From positions 558,001-622,000 of the forward strand of contig NC_066304.1 in the NCBI RefSeq assembly GCF_905404315.1: DNA of 64,000 bases, given 5' to 3'. The stretch is from Leptidea sinapis (taxonomy: Eukaryota > Arthropoda > Insecta > Lepidoptera > Pieridae). Position 1 is the stretch's first letter, and each line of letters opens with the position of its first letter. Below the pieces are notes generated by a model, which was not told where the DNA came from, searched no databases, and saw only the letters and a program-made list of their open reading frames with translations. A program made the translations under genes and the position numbers. Below are positions 1-12,473 of this stretch, one piece after another.

Positions 1-327
1 TTTATTGCAAGAGAGAATTTTCATTTAACTTAACGAAATCCCACTGAATCCACTAAGTAATAAAAAATCTTTAAAACAATAACGCATTAGTACGACCAGA
101 TACGATACAAATTGTATATAAATCAACTACCCATTAAAAGGTTAATTATACAGGAAAAGTTAAAAAGCGAAGAAAATTGGCTTTTATTGGCATAACTTGT
201 CAGATATTATGTAAAACTTATGTAAGAACAATAACCTCACAATTTTCTCTTGTTTCTTGACAGGCACCACCAAAATGTAAGCCGGAAAGTCTAAGTTTCA
301 CTTTTATATTAAATGTCTGATGGATGT

Positions 328-411
328 CTTAAATTTGACGTCGATATATCTATTAATAATTTAAAAATACTATCGGAAATTATAAATAGATATATCGACA
401 TCAAATTTAAG
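328..411. repeat. Short inverted repeat (hairpin)
   Basis: Two 27-bp arms (328-354 and 385-411) are reverse complements with a single mismatch, around a 30-bp AT-rich spacer. The size and shape suggest a small foldback or MITE remnant. No target-site duplication was identified. Confidence 0.6.
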
Positions 412-448
412 ATAGTAGAAGAAAGTAGACGCGGTTTTGTCAATCTAA

Positions 449-546
449 TTTGAGGCAATCATTTTAGAATGGGTGGTAGTTTTTTTTTACTTTCAATAAG
501 TGATGTCACATCCTATTTTGAATAAAAATATTTGAATTTGAATTTG
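449..546 (+). repeat. LINE 3'-UTR fragment (family Z)
   Basis: The stretch carries the pattern 'gaatgggtggtag...tttcaataagtg.tgtcacat', followed by a tail of gaataaaaatatttgaatttg type. It closely matches 58,605-58,696, where the same sequence follows a LINE coding end, so it is a 5'-truncated 3' end of that LINE family. Confidence 0.6.
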
Positions 547-1139
547 CCATAACATTATAAAATGCATTCCTAAGGTAATATTAATACCACTGAATTTATC
601 CTGAATACGTAGACTTCAAGAATCAAAGCTGTTTAATATTTAATGTATACATTGGTCCTTGATCGTTAAAAAAATGTCCCATGAGATGTCTAATAAAACA
701 ATTAAAAATCAGCGGCGAAATATTTTTCCGCGGAAAAATACAGACAAATTGAGAGCCTTCACCTTTTTTGAAGTCGGTTAAAGAAAGTAAAAAAAAATCT
801 TCAAATATATTTTTGTAATACTAATATTAAAAGTTAAATTGATCTAGTAAATTTGAATTGAATCGTGAATGAAGGTACTGGAACTTATCAGTTAAAATAT
901 ATTTTTAAGAAGATATTTTTTTTAATTTATTATAATATCGGGCTAAAAAAGAAAATATATTGTTAACAAGAACGTAAACTTTTTAACAAATCCCTTTTTA
1001 AGTTTTGATAGCTTTTATAACTTAAATTATCTTACGCCCTATTTCAAAAATAGAACCTGTCAAATCACTTTTTAAATTTTAGCGCGAAGAAACAGTCCAT
1101 AATCACACACTTCACTAAACCACAGATTAAACAACTCAC

Positions 1140-1151
1140 CGTAAACTTCAT
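1140..1151 (-). CDS. Candidate first coding exon (MKFT) of a gene leaving the left edge
   Basis: On the minus strand, ATG AAG TTT ACG is followed directly by the consensus donor gtgagt (1139-1134). A TATAAAG box lies about 65 bp upstream of the ATG. A tiny first exon coding four signal-peptide residues and ending in phase 0 is the usual architecture of insect cuticular-protein and other secreted-protein genes; that is family knowledge. No second exon was recognised in 1-1,130, so the rest should lie left of the window. The product is unknown. The call rests on promoter, start codon and donor together, not on protein similarity. Confidence 0.4.
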
Positions 1152-1211
1152 GTTGACGTCTTCGTGTTGCCGAAGACCGATTGTGGTGCTTGGTGCTTTG
1201 AGACAATCACT

Positions 1212-1218
1212 CTTTATA
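1212..1218 (-). promoter_or_regulatory. TATA box of the minus-strand candidate gene
   Basis: TATAAAG on the minus strand, in the context ccatataaagagtg. It is placed to give transcription starts near 1,185-1,190 and a 5'UTR of about 35-40 nt before the ATG at 1,151. The surrounding 1,150-1,260 is less AT-rich than its neighbours. Confidence 0.45.
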
Positions 1219-1569
1219 TGGTCCTCCCACTGCTAAAATGAGAAGGGTGATCGTTGGGCCCAATATAACTTATTTGTTGCGAATTAGAGCGATCATATGT
1301 ATTTATAATTATGCAAGGCATATATTGTAATTATTTTGAGCATCACAGCCTTGGAAGTTATTTTAATTCAACGCATTAAAACATGAACTCAGCAATGAAT
1401 TATAAAGTCAATGTTAATAAAATACCAGCATTTTTTTTAGTATTAAAGGTTTCTCAATGTAACCTGTGTTGTAAGAGACTGTAAGCGATGATTGGTGGAG
1501 TACGACATCCGATAAAGACACCCTTTATGTTAACCAACCCCCGTTCAATACATCGAAATTGGGTTTTAC

Positions 1570-1640
1570 ATTTTTTTGTAATAGGAAGTCCTACAACTTG
1601 ATGGCATGTGACTATCACCGCCCATTTCTCTCGCAATTAG
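1570..1640 (-). repeat. LINE 3'-end fragment
   Basis: The minus strand reads 'aatgggcggtgatagtcac' followed by a catcaagttg motif and an A-rich end. This resembles the 'gggcggtgatcacttaacaccaggtg' 3' end of family A LINEs. It is short and degenerate. Confidence 0.4.
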
Positions 1641-1764
1641 CTGCATTACTCTCTTTCTTGTTTGCATCAGCAAAAAAAGAAAAAGAGAACATTGCCCAAA
1701 TCATGACTCTCTTATAGAAGTAAAAACGAATCCTTAAAGGTCAACAAGGACTTAATTTGTGGGA

Positions 1765-1910
1765 TTGGAGGACAGAAGAGCGTACGGGGCACCTGATGGT
1801 AATTTATCACCGCCGCCGCAACACTAGAGGAATCGCAGGAGAGTTTCTCCTGGAGAGTTTATTACACACTTTAGTTGTACGTGGAAGAAATATGCTTAAA
1901 AACCTAATGG
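1765..1910 (-). repeat. Family A LINE 3'-end fragment
   Basis: Minus-strand copy of the family A 3' end seen intact at 30,900-31,110. Shared blocks are gcgtacggggcacctgatgg, caccgccgccgcaacactag and aggaatcgcaggag. It is 5'-truncated and diverged, with no coding potential left. Confidence 0.65.
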
Positions 1911-1925
1911 TTAGAAGGTAGAAGA

Positions 1926-2549
1926 ACGCCATATATCTAGATGGTGTCATGGTAGTAATATTTATGTCTGTCAAGACTCTGCTATTCGGGAGCGAGCAGA
2001 TTAATCAAATTCTAAATATCATCAAATATTTACACATTCCCTTGACGTTGTAAGAAACTAGTCAAACCAATCAAATAATACGATTTTTTAAGCTTATCTT
2101 AACACGCAGGTTAATCAAATTCTATAGGATGCGTCTCATTTGGCTAAAATATTAAATTTATTTTTTTTGAAGTTATACTTCTTTAAGCACGTCATGAAAA
2201 AATTATGAAAATGAAATTTTAAGATGCACGCGCATCACTGTAACACAAAAATAACAGGGTGAAGTTGGTTTCTAAAATTTTCTAACTTTTGCGACATTCG
2301 TTGTTATTTTTATTCTTACAATATTGTTCTTTCTACAAACGAAGAATAACATGAGGAATAATTAATTTTAAGGATTTTGCTTTGTTACGCCAAAGAAGTA
2401 TAACTTCTTGAGTGTTGTTTATTCTTGTATTACAGATATACTGTATCATATTAAGTATATTAACCCTCAGTAATATTGTAAGCAAATTGTACATAGTATT
2501 CTTGTTCTACATAAAGGAATATCGTTATAATTATAGTATAGTATCACAA
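1926..2549. other. No recognisable gene
   Basis: AT-rich sequence with only random short ORFs. No repeat family was recognised. Confidence 0.5.
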
Positions 2550-2818
2550 ATTAGGATATCATGCCCAACACCTGGATGTACGGCGGTCCTCCACAGTGCG
2601 GTTTTCAAGGAACATTCATCCACGTACAACCAAGGTGTACAATAAGCTTCGGTGCTTCCAGGACGATACGACATGAGTACCTTCAAAAAACGCGTAAAAC
2701 TTCTTTAAACGCCCTTGTGATTCCTCTGTTTGGTTTTGTTGTAAGACAATGTGGGCGGCGGTGATCACTTCACATCAGGTGACCCGTACGCTCGTTTGTC
2801 GCCTCTTACATAAAAAAA
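2550..2818 (+). repeat. Family A LINE 3'-end fragment
   Basis: Plus-strand copy of the family A 3' end. It begins at the block encoding the conserved 'HHLDVW..STVRF' region (here degraded), continues through 'ggacgatacgacatgagtac' and 'gtgggcggcggtgatcactt', and ends in an A-rich tail at about 2,810. Frameshifts have destroyed the reading frame. Confidence 0.75.
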
Positions 2819-5800
2819 AGTTCTCTATGTCAAGCATAAGAGTAAGCAAGCTGAAGAGTCAGTACGTAGCCCTGGAATGCTGTGGGTTCTCAGTGCAAGA
2901 AAATCCACGGCCAATTAGGTCGCTCCGTGAAATCTGTAAAACCTTTCGCGAACTTCTGCGCTTCTAGACCTGGGCTGGCTGACGAAGCCAGTGAGAAAAT
3001 ATGACAAAAACTTTAGAATACAGTAACTCTTGTTAATTTATTTTAAGCCCTAAATAATACTGATTGAAAACTCTACATTGTACTTTAATAACTTTTCTAA
3101 AAATAGGTTTTATATAAAACTGTATACATTATCTGCCTTACATATAAACTTGGTATAAAGTTATAACTGAGAACAAAAATATGCAAAATGTTGACTATAT
3201 CACTAACAACACTGTCAATACATTGATAATTCTGAAGTTTTCCGAATGTCAAGCAGCCTTGCAAATAAACGCGGGAATCGTTATACGACCGAATAAACAA
3301 ATCAGGAGCATACTGTCTATTTGTAAACATTTTGCAAATTTTTTTTTATTCTCAGGTATCACTTTGTACGAAGTTTATTTGCAAGGCCCTAAATGGTCTA
3401 CAATTTTATATAACGTATTTTTGATACAATTACGAGAGATTCAGATCCCAAAGCAAGTTATGCATCTAAGGCTCTTCACCCAACGAGCTAAGCCGCTAAG
3501 TTAACCGTCCGTTGAAGTCCGATGTTCTATTAATCTTATATGTTAGTTCAACCAATTTACACATGATAACCTGAATTTTAGTAGATACATATTTAATTGA
3601 ATGTCGCTCTTTCAATTTTAAAGTTTTTGTTTTAATTTCTTGTTATATCATCAGTACGGGACTCTTTGTGTTGATGACACACATGCACTTGTCCGGTTTT
3701 GTTGTCACTCTCAAGCAGTGAATTGAATCTATAATGCGTTATCATAAAACGATACAATATAACCCCAGCGCGTTGGAACAGAGGTGGAACTTTGACATAT
3801 TAAGGCGTGCGTGACGTCATCAGTCATCAGTTTTACAACGGTACTTTAGATTGATTATTTTTGAAGTATATTCCTGGAACTGGCGTCAGTATATGGCATC
3901 AGTCAGTCAGTCACACAACATATATGCCAGTTCGTGAGGGCTTTATGCAACGCTTAGCCCTCAGAGGGGTAAACAGAGGTGAATGAAAACATACTTTTAA
4001 TCAATTATTTAGTGTCTTTATTTGAAATAAGAAACGTAATATACAATTGGTTTTTCTTAAAATGCCGATATTATTAAATAATTTCATATAAGAAATAACA
4101 ACTAGCCACATGAGTAACTAAACGGTACAGAGAGTAAGTTTCTTAAGAGCGCTCGTAAAAATTGTTACCTATTTTGGTAGGGTTGTCACAAAAAGTTAAA
4201 AGAAATGAAACAAAGCATTTTTTTCGGTTTTTATTGGGTTTGGTCATCTATATTAAATGGATACAAGATTTCATACATATAACGTATGTGTTAAAAATTA
4301 AAAGTGTCCGCATTAACGTTTTAAACATCTATTAATATAAATTATATCTTACCGTCTAGGTTTCAAAGATATATTTTCTTAAATATTTATTTTATATTAT
4401 AACAAATAAGAACCAAACATTAATAGTTTCCTGTTTATTTAAGTAGCTGTTGAGGAGTTCCCTCGTGACAAGACAGTCCTATCTGCAGCAGCAGTTCATG
4501 GTGATGATCATGTTTGGCAACCGAAATTAAGAAAGATAATAGAAGTCTCGCTCCAGTTTTTAACGAGTCACGAGCTCCTAAAGATACCCCGTGTAGAGGC
4601 AAATCTCAAAAAACTCATCGTAGTGATTTTATTTGAAGATATTCGGATTAAATATCATTATTTTTAAAACGAAATTAAATATAAACATACAATTTTTCGC
4701 GTCCTAGCTTTATTACTAATAAGGAGTTCCCTCGTTACGTGACAATCATCACTGCAGCAACAGATCCCGAAAAACATACTTAAATCACTAAATTAAGACA
4801 AAATCTAGCTAGCCAAAATAAGGAAAATAAAGACATGAATACTTATAATATTTAATTCTCCGCTTCTATCAATACTATTTCAGACGACGAAACTGAAAAA
4901 TTATAGCTTTATTATTTGTGCATTATTATTCTTCGTATTATCTTCAAAAAACACAATTTTACAAACACAAATAAAAAAACAGAAATGGACATAAAGTCTC
5001 GCAGATAAAAATAATAGTGTGTAAATACTCAAGACAACACGACAAAAGTGAATTTTAAATTAATTAATTCAAGTAAATAAAATGGTGAATAAATTACTCT
5101 GGTACATTTTGCTCTCACTGTTCTGACTCTGACTGTGTCCTTTACACTCGAGCTGATTTCACCCCAACCAGCGTTACATGAGCGAGAGTTATGACTTAGT
5201 TTCATTCAGGATCATGTTCAATATAAATAAGCATGGACAATATGTAGTTGTAGTAAAATGATGATCTGAAAATAAAAATCCGGTCAGGTGTGAGTGGGGC
5301 TCGTACACGAAGGGTGCCCTATTTTTTTTTAAATAAAAATAGGTATGTGTTCAAATTAAACTTTCTTGTTTTTTAACTATACTTCCTAGGATGAAGTGAA
5401 TACCTGGATTTGACTAGCAAAAAATAGTGCCGCGCGTTAACGAGTTCACAACATACAAAAACTAATTAATATTTTTATATTGATGAAAAGAATATTGTGC
5501 GCATTTGTCAGAGTTTTGGTTTCGTTTGTTGCAACCTTAACTTGTAAAACAGGTCGGTATTTGTAACTTTATTTTTATTTTTCAACATAATTTTGGTGGA
5601 GAAGTTAATTAGGAGTAACTGAGTGTTTCATATAACTGATATATTATATATTAGGCAAAAAAAACTGTACTATTGACGATACTTCATTGTAGATATTTCC
5701 TGCAGATTGTTAACGCTCAGGCCCAGTTCTGATTATAAATTAACAGCTCAGCGATTATAATTAATGTAATTATTATTTAAATATAGTGGCTGCCTTCAAG

Positions 5801-6560
5801 AAAAAGCTGTTTATTTTTGTCTGATTTTCATTATGTGATCATCCAAGCTCTGGTTTTCAAATATATCAATAGTTCACTATATTTACTTCACTTAAAAGTA
5901 GTTTAGCTTTTCTACTATATAATGCAATGTTTGTATCTAAAACTAAGTGTGATAGATTTGTACTGTTTTGGATTTTAAGAAAACCACAAATAGATAAAAA
6001 AAATTATATTATAAAATTAAATAAGTACAAAATTTACTCGTTAGAATATTTATTTATTTTATTAGATGTACCAACAATAACTCAACTTAAGATTAACAAT
6101 TATTTATGTTCACTTACATACTAGTTCTAGGTCGGTTGTTCTAATAAGGTATACTCAACATTTTAATAAAGAAAGTTTAAGTAACTTAAATCTTAATTCT
6201 ATAAATATACAATGTACATAATTAAAATGCGATAAATGTGAAATTACAACAATCAAATTAAGAATTAATAAGTAGTTAACAATCTAACACAAACTATTAT
6301 CTATGGTGGTCTTGATTTTTCTAAAACCTTTTTTTCTATTTGACCTAAACGTGTCGTGAAAAATGTCAATGTCATGATCGTTGATATCGTTCAATGTTGT
6401 GGATATTCTAATAAAAGGACCGTATTGTTTCACATTCGTTCTAGAGTAGTTAGCTAGTATATTTTCAAATAGTTATTTGAAAATATTTTATTAATCGGTT
6501 GTCTTGGTAAACATCTTGGAATAGAAAAATTTAAGTAAAATACAAAAAAATTTGAAATAT
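2819..6560. other. Gene-free AT-rich stretch
   Basis: No gene is supported. ORFs such as 3,181-3,504 and 5,927-6,124 look like chance. Two short similar blocks, around 4,450-4,500 and 4,720-4,770, share 'ggagttccctcgt.ac..gacaatc..cactgcagca', pointing to a dispersed repeat I cannot name. Confidence 0.45.
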
Positions 6561-6564
6561 TGGG

Positions 6565-6737
6565 GTTGAGCAGGTTATCAACTGTAAAGTAGACCCTGTA
6601 GATGAAGCCACAACCTGAGAGTTGATCAAATCATACAAGATTTTATGACGATACGTCACTCGAACGGTTAGCTCAGTTGGAAGAGCACTCGCACGGACAC
6701 CGAGAAGTCGTGGGTTCGAGTCTCGCATCATTCATAA
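6565..6737 (+). repeat. tRNA-related SINE, type 1, copy 1
   Basis: A leader of about 95 bp beginning 'ggggttgagcaggttatcaac' is followed by a tRNA-like body at 6,660-6,734. The body has an A box (tagctcagttgg), a B box (ggttcgagtct), a plausible D stem (GCTC/GAGC), T stem and acceptor stem. Related copies lie at 12,474 (+) and 60,655 (-). Dispersed copies with a shared leader, and mismatched stems here, argue for a SINE and not a working tRNA gene. Confidence 0.7.
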
Positions 6738-7224
6738 AATGTTGTTTTCAAATTTTATTTGTGTATTAATCCCAGAAGTGAGGGTTATCACATTAAAAAC
6801 ATAACAAATTGTTTAAGTAAGATATTAACTTAGGTTCAAAGGTACCGCGTTGTAAATATGTAGTATGTATAAGTTATTATGATATTGTACAAGTGAAATA
6901 ATTCGGAGAAACAAACTTAAAAATTTAATTAACAATAACATAGTAGTGTTCGATGACTAGATCGAAAGACACCCCAACAAGATTACAGATTCGTATATTT
7001 TTGCATGTTAATTTCTCATTAAAAGTGCATATAAATTAATATTTCAACACTGGTATTTATAGAATGCAACTGTTTAGCATATCAATATATTATTGCAAAA
7101 CTAATTTAACAGTTTACTAATTTATAAATAAGTTATTCTATTCGTATATTAATCATTTTGAAATAAGAAACAGCGTGGAGGAACCATGAAAATTTGGTTT
7201 ATTAAATATTGGATGTTTGAAACG

Positions 7225-7450
7225 CCTTTAACTTTGAACACGATTAATATATTGGATGCAGCACCTTATCAACTAATTTATTTTGTATATATTAGCCATT
7301 GTAAAATACTCTGACTGAAAAGAGTGGCCGTTGAGTTTGCATGCTCTTCTGCTCATAGAGGATAGAAATACTTATAGTGACGATTCAAAAGCGCTTAGTT
7401 CAACCCAAATTGAAAAAGGTTTATTTGACTTTAACATTTAGAAACAGAAG
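7225..7450 (+). repeat. Family X repeat fragment
   Basis: Contains 'attgtaaaatactct', 'ggatgcagc.cctta' and 'actaattt.ttttgtatat', and ends near 'aaaggtttatttgac'. The same blocks occur around 39,080-39,310 and 40,722-40,890, and the 3' end recurs inverted at 24,115-24,240. The tail resembles a LINE or SINE 3' end. Confidence 0.55.
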
Positions 7451-7514
7451 TCTTTCTCTTATAAATATACTTAATAAATTTTGAAAACATACCTTAGCAT
7501 AGTTCGATCTAAAT

Positions 7515-7640
7515 CTATCTATTTGTTAAAACTCAAAGTCAAATACTTTTATTCAAAATAGGATTTAAAATTAACTTATTTCAATAAATGATTGTATTAA
7601 GAAGAACGGACACATGAAACTCAGCAGGCTTTTTTAAAAT
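7515..7640 (-). repeat. LINE 3'-UTR fragment (family Z)
   Basis: On the minus strand: 'gctgagtttcatgtgtccgttcttc...' followed by 'tattttgaataaaagtatttgactttga'. This is the same 3' end as at 58,560-58,696 and 63,118-63,225, with part of the middle diverged. Confidence 0.5.
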
Positions 7641-7664
7641 ATTGATGCACAACATATAAAAAGA

Positions 7665-7760
7665 ATCGAGAAGTCCTACGCCCAAGGATGTCGTAATAGG
7701 CGACTAAGAGCATTTACCAGTGGGAGGCTTCTGACCGACCGAGTGTTTCATGAGTAACAA
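7665..7760 (+). repeat. Fragment resembling LINE 5'-end sequence
   Basis: 'cccaaggatgtcgtaataggcgactaagagc' matches the 'cccatgggtgttgtaagaggcgactaagggc' block at the start of the family A element at 25,935. It is followed by 'accagtgggaggct', which also borders family P repeats. Confidence 0.45.
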
Positions 7761-8049
7761 CTCATACTTATGGAACACTTACTTAACTATCTATAGTTAA
7801 ACGACTACTAACTAACTAAATGTAAGATCATGTGGTGATGAAACTGAAGGGTTGGCGTCAGACTTCCGTCATAAAATATTGTAGGATAGCCGTTTTTTGC
7901 GTGATTTGGAAACTTATTCCAGCTATGTTTCTTAATTATTATAAGTATTTGAATAATAAATTAAATTGTAAGCCCTTGATATCCTCCGCTGATTGCAAAT
8001 TACGTATAAATTGCAAAATGTGGATTAAGTTATTCCTACATTTTTTTTA

Positions 8050-8362
8050 TTACATTAAGGGACAAGACGAGCAGAACGTTCAGCTGATGGTAATTCAAAC
8101 GCTCTGCCCATTACAATGCAGTGCCGCTCAGGATTCTTGCAAAACCAAAAATTATGAGCGGCTCTACAATTGCGCTCGTCATCTTGAGACATGAGATATT
8201 AAGTCTCATTTGTCTAGTAATTTCACTAGCTACAGCGCATTTTAGACCGAAACATAATAATGCTTACACATTGCTGCTTCACGGCAGAAAAAGGCACTGT
8301 TGTGGAACCCATAATCTGGCCGTCTTCCTGTGCAAAGGAGCCTTCCAATCGTATGTAACATA
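8050..8362 (-). repeat. Family P interspersed repeat, copy 1
   Basis: A unit of about 310 bp with hallmark blocks 'gagcag.acgttcagctgatggtaatt', 'gcagtgccgctcaggattctt', 'agaccgaaaca.a.taatgcttacacatt' and 'tcctgtgcaaaggagcc'. Other copies are at 25,313, 33,975 and 61,030 (same orientation), 52,807 (opposite) and a fragment at 20,930. Orientation is inferred from the A-rich end of the 52,807 copy. Confidence 0.75.
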
Positions 8363-9440
8363 AGTCCACACCAAAGAAGCGATATAATATAAGGATTCAC
8401 TCTAAAAATCATCCAATACGATGGAATGAATGATTATTATTTGATGAAATAATTCATAATTATTTTTAATTTTTGTTAAAAATATAATTAAAATTTATAT
8501 CGTAATAAAAATAAAGGATGCCTTTGCGTTTATTTTTTTATTATTTAAAAAGACCTTCTTCTAGATTTCTAGCCTTATTCTTAAGATTTATGGTGCATGA
8601 GTGTGAATATTTGTAATTCTTAATTGTATTAGTTAAGGGAACATAAAATAATTTCTCTTCTGAGGTTTAAATGTCTGTTGAATATGTATTTTTATGTAAA
8701 ATACTTCGTGAATTATTCGTGAATTAGAAGATTGAGGAGCTTTTGTTAGTCTGTTTAAAAATAAGAAATAAGCGAACGTTTAAACCGGATATATTTAGAT
8801 TTATTTTAGTTATCACCAATAACATGTCAAGAAGCCTGTGCAAGTTACTAGGATGAAGTATTTACTGGATTTGCGATTTGCTACGCGCGTCTACCCCAAA
8901 GGGACAGACAATCCTATCACCTGCACAAATTAAACTAATTAAAATCAGTAGAAATTGTCCCGAGACTGATAATTTGAACTTACTACTAATTTAGTTGTAT
9001 AATATACTGATTATGGTGATAATAATTAATATTCTTACATGCTGTTTCTAATGTTGTGAATTATCATATTATATTGGTTGCATATATAGCATATCACAAT
9101 CTCTCTTAAAATGTTAGCTATATGCTTTATATAGTTTAAAGCAAAAGATTTGGGAGCATTTCAAAATTTAGTAATATTATTGTTATTAATTATTTAAAAT
9201 TATTAAGTATTATTAGTATTTCATAGTTATTTGGCAAAGTTATGTACACCGTAATTGTTATACATATCAGACACAATACCCTGTAATATATAAAACTAGT
9301 TGGTAAGGATAATATGTGTACTTATTAAATAAATAAATATGCAAAACTCAATTAACATTTATGTTACATTCAACACCTAAATTTAAGTCATTCGCGAAAA
9401 ACTTATAAATTAATTTTGGAAGAAAGTGAAGATTGTGACT
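8363..9440. other. No recognisable gene
   Basis: AT-rich sequence. A block at 8,855-8,880 resembles 5,390-5,420 ('ctaggatgaagt.....ctggattt'), suggesting a small unnamed repeat. Nothing codes. Confidence 0.45.
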
Positions 9441-9444
9441 GAAA

Positions 9445-11295
9445 AACAATACAGAAACATGAGACAAAGAGGCTCATAAAAGATGGAAAACTTATAAAAA
9501 TCCAAGAGATTATGATGAATTTTCTTTACTGCGAGCTCGTGAAAAACAAGTTATTAGAAAATGTTACAATTCTCACATAGAGCACTTACAAAATAATGTT
9601 ATAAAAAATCCAAAACATTTATGGACGCATATAAAGAATTCAAGACAGAATAATTTGGGATATCCTAATCCAATTAGCCTAGATAGTCAAGTTTTTTCAT
9701 CAGAACAGGATGCATGTGAAGGTTTCAGTAAGTTTTTTGAAAGTGTGTTTCAAAGTCCCGCGACAAGATACTTTCTCCCACTCTTATCAGAATCTGATGA
9801 TATTTGCAATGGTATAAATGTAACTAAAGAAGAAGTTTACAAGATACTAAATAAATTAAACGTAAGTAAAGGCCCAGGGAGTGATGGATTGCCAAATATA
9901 TTTTGTTTTAACTTTATTCATTTGAAACAGTATGGATGATGGATACCAAGTAGATGTAATTTATACAGCTATAGATGTTATATTTCCAAAAAGCATTTGA
10001 CCGCGTGGATCATGTAATACTACTCACAAACTGCATGCTCTAAGAATTCGGGAGATCTCTATAGATGGATAAAATCGTACATTACCAAACGAAGGCAAGC
10101 AGTAGTTACAGGTAGTTTCAAGAGTAGTTATACAGAAATTCTGTCGGGTGTACCACAAGGATCTATTTTAGGGCCTCTCTTGTAAAACGCTTACCTATTC
10201 AATATTGATTTATGGATAAAATATTTACTATTTGCCGATGACAATTTTTTTTTTATAAAAGTTGGTTGCATTAATGACTGCGTTCGATTACAGGGAGACT
10301 TAAATAACTTGTCAGAGTATTATAAACTAAATAGAATATCGATAAATGCAGATAAATGCTTGCACGTATCTTTTAGACGTAAAAAACAAATATATAAATA
10401 TGAGTATACAATAGATAATCACATAATAAAATCAGCTACAACAGTAAGAGATTTGGGAATATACTTAGATTATAAAATGACTTTAACTCATCATATGGAC
10501 ATAATTAAAGAAAAGGCCCTTAAGCAATTGGGCTTTGTTAAACGTACCTGTAAAACTTTTTATAATATCAAATGCATAAAAATTTTATATTTCGCACTTG
10601 TTTGAAGTTTACTAGAATATGCATCCAATATCTGGTCTCCACACTATACAACTTACATACAAAAAATCAAAACCGTACAAAGCGGATCATCCCTACACGT
10701 CATACGATGAAGCATGTAGATTTTTTAATATAGACCCACTGGAACTCCGCCGAAACCAACAAGGTGTAATGTTTCTACATTCTTTATTGTCAGGCAATAC
10801 AAACTGTTCTGAATTATTAAGTGCCCTATCGTTTAATGTACCACAATATAGAACACGTCATACGAAACTCCTAGTTGCACCACGTACCAAAACAAACTAT
10901 TATAAAAACTCGATTATTTGCAGGATTCAAAATAATTACAATAATAACTATGATATTCTAGATATCTTCATGTTAGAAAAGGATAAATTGAAGCGTGAAA
11001 TTATTAAATTACACCAGTCTAAAGCGGTGCCTTACTCATTTGTTTAAAATATATATATATTGCTATCTACCAACCACACACATACGCTTTCAGACCCACA
11101 CACAAACATATACACAGTAAATAAGAAACACAAGAGGCAGTTGTTCTGTAATATATCTTGTTGTAAAACTATTGTAAAATAATATTGTCAATATGAGTAA
11201 TCTATAATGGCCTTAAGAATTATGTTTTATATTATTGTTTATTAACGTTTACTGTAACGCTGTTGATTACCAATTAATAAATTAATAAAAAAAAG
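9445..11295 (+). mobile_element. 5'-truncated, decayed LINE (RT remnant, family C)
   Basis: An open frame from about 9,481 to 9,939 reads through the linker before reverse transcriptase and contains KGPGSDGLPN, the residue block preceding RT motif 1. An internal deletion and frameshifts follow. The GVPQGSILGPLL motif is at about 10,147-10,182, an (F)ADD active-site block at about 10,231-10,243, and the thumb region is open at 10,309-10,605. A C-terminal part is open at 10,619-11,047. The 3' end is 'ccaattaataaattaataaaaaaaa' at about 11,290. Related in layout to the 15.4-16.6 kb element. It is a dead jockey/CR1-group LINE; the exact clade is uncertain. Confidence 0.8.
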
Positions 11296-12473
11296 ACACA
11301 AAATACTGTTTTAATCAATTTTATTCTTTACAGTTTTTGTATTATTTGCAAGTCACTTCCAGATTATTATATACCTCATCCCAGTGCACTTGCAAGAGCT
11401 GTCACAATCAATTGATGTTTACTGATCAATTACGTTCTGTGATCAGTCACACAATCTTTTTTTGCGTCGTTAACGTATTATTTAAGAACTTTTTAAAGCA
11501 AACTTAGACTTGGTGATTTACACACACTTGACATACGACTAAGGAGAAAAGTGCGCTCACATTGTCTTTAAGCACACTTTTGCCGATCCGCTACCAGACT
11601 GCGAATAATATATCCATATGTATAGAACGTCATTGTTACTGATACATAGACTTCCACAAACAACAAACGTTATTTACTTTCAACACTTAGTTTTCAACAG
11701 TTTATTTATTTGAACGTGAAAATTAATGGATATACTGTCAACAGATTTCAATATTTATTTTTCTTTAAAATAGAAAGATACATGAGGGCAGTATAGAGTA
11801 TAGACTATTTTGCTAAAGTCTTATATGCTAGCCTTAAATATTGATTCGGAAGTCGTTTGAAAAGGCGCTCCTGAACTGCTTTTCCACCTGTATGTAAATA
11901 CAACATATTAATTTACAGATACCATTCAATTATTTTTAATTACACGCGACTATAACGCAGGGCACAGCTATGAATATAATAAGAACAGAACATGATTGAA
12001 ACTACTCTAATTTACACGTCCGCATTACATGTATAATTACATTTTATGTAACACATTCCTAATGACGTACCAACTACTAACACCTATCTGATAATTAATT
12101 TGGTTTTATGTAATATTATGGCGCGCGCTCTTCGATGCAATTATGAAAGTGAACAGCAACCAATCTTGAATTGTCATCGCCTCGGTCTAGCGCGAGTTGG
12201 CTGACACTTGAGTTCCGTAAAATTTCTAACATGATCCTCAAAAACGAAGATGTTCGACGGCTACCTGATCTTACATGATTAATTAATCAGCCTCCAAGGG
12301 TCCTTGCAACGCCAAAAAATCACAAAAGCGATGTCACATTTTAATAAACAGTTACGACATTATATAAGGCCACGGATAGAGCTATTTGACCGTATGCATA
12401 AAAAAACATAATGCACCTAAATATAAATCAATTTTCTTGAGTCATCTCAAGTCAATTTTCAAATATGAAATTA
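11296..12473. other. No recognisable gene
   Basis: No coding sequence is supported. A somewhat GC-richer patch at 12,120-12,230 (gcgcgcgctcttcg, ctcggtctagcgcgagttgg) could be unique or regulatory sequence, but nothing specific can be assigned. Confidence 0.4.

Noticed and set aside
3181..3504. 107-codon ORF as a gene
   Set aside because: AT-rich, no domain or splice context, and it overlaps an antisense ORF of equal quality; looks like chance.
6660..6734. A functional tRNA gene
   Set aside because: Stems are mismatched and the sequence recurs with a shared leader at 12.5 and 60.7 kb, which fits a SINE.
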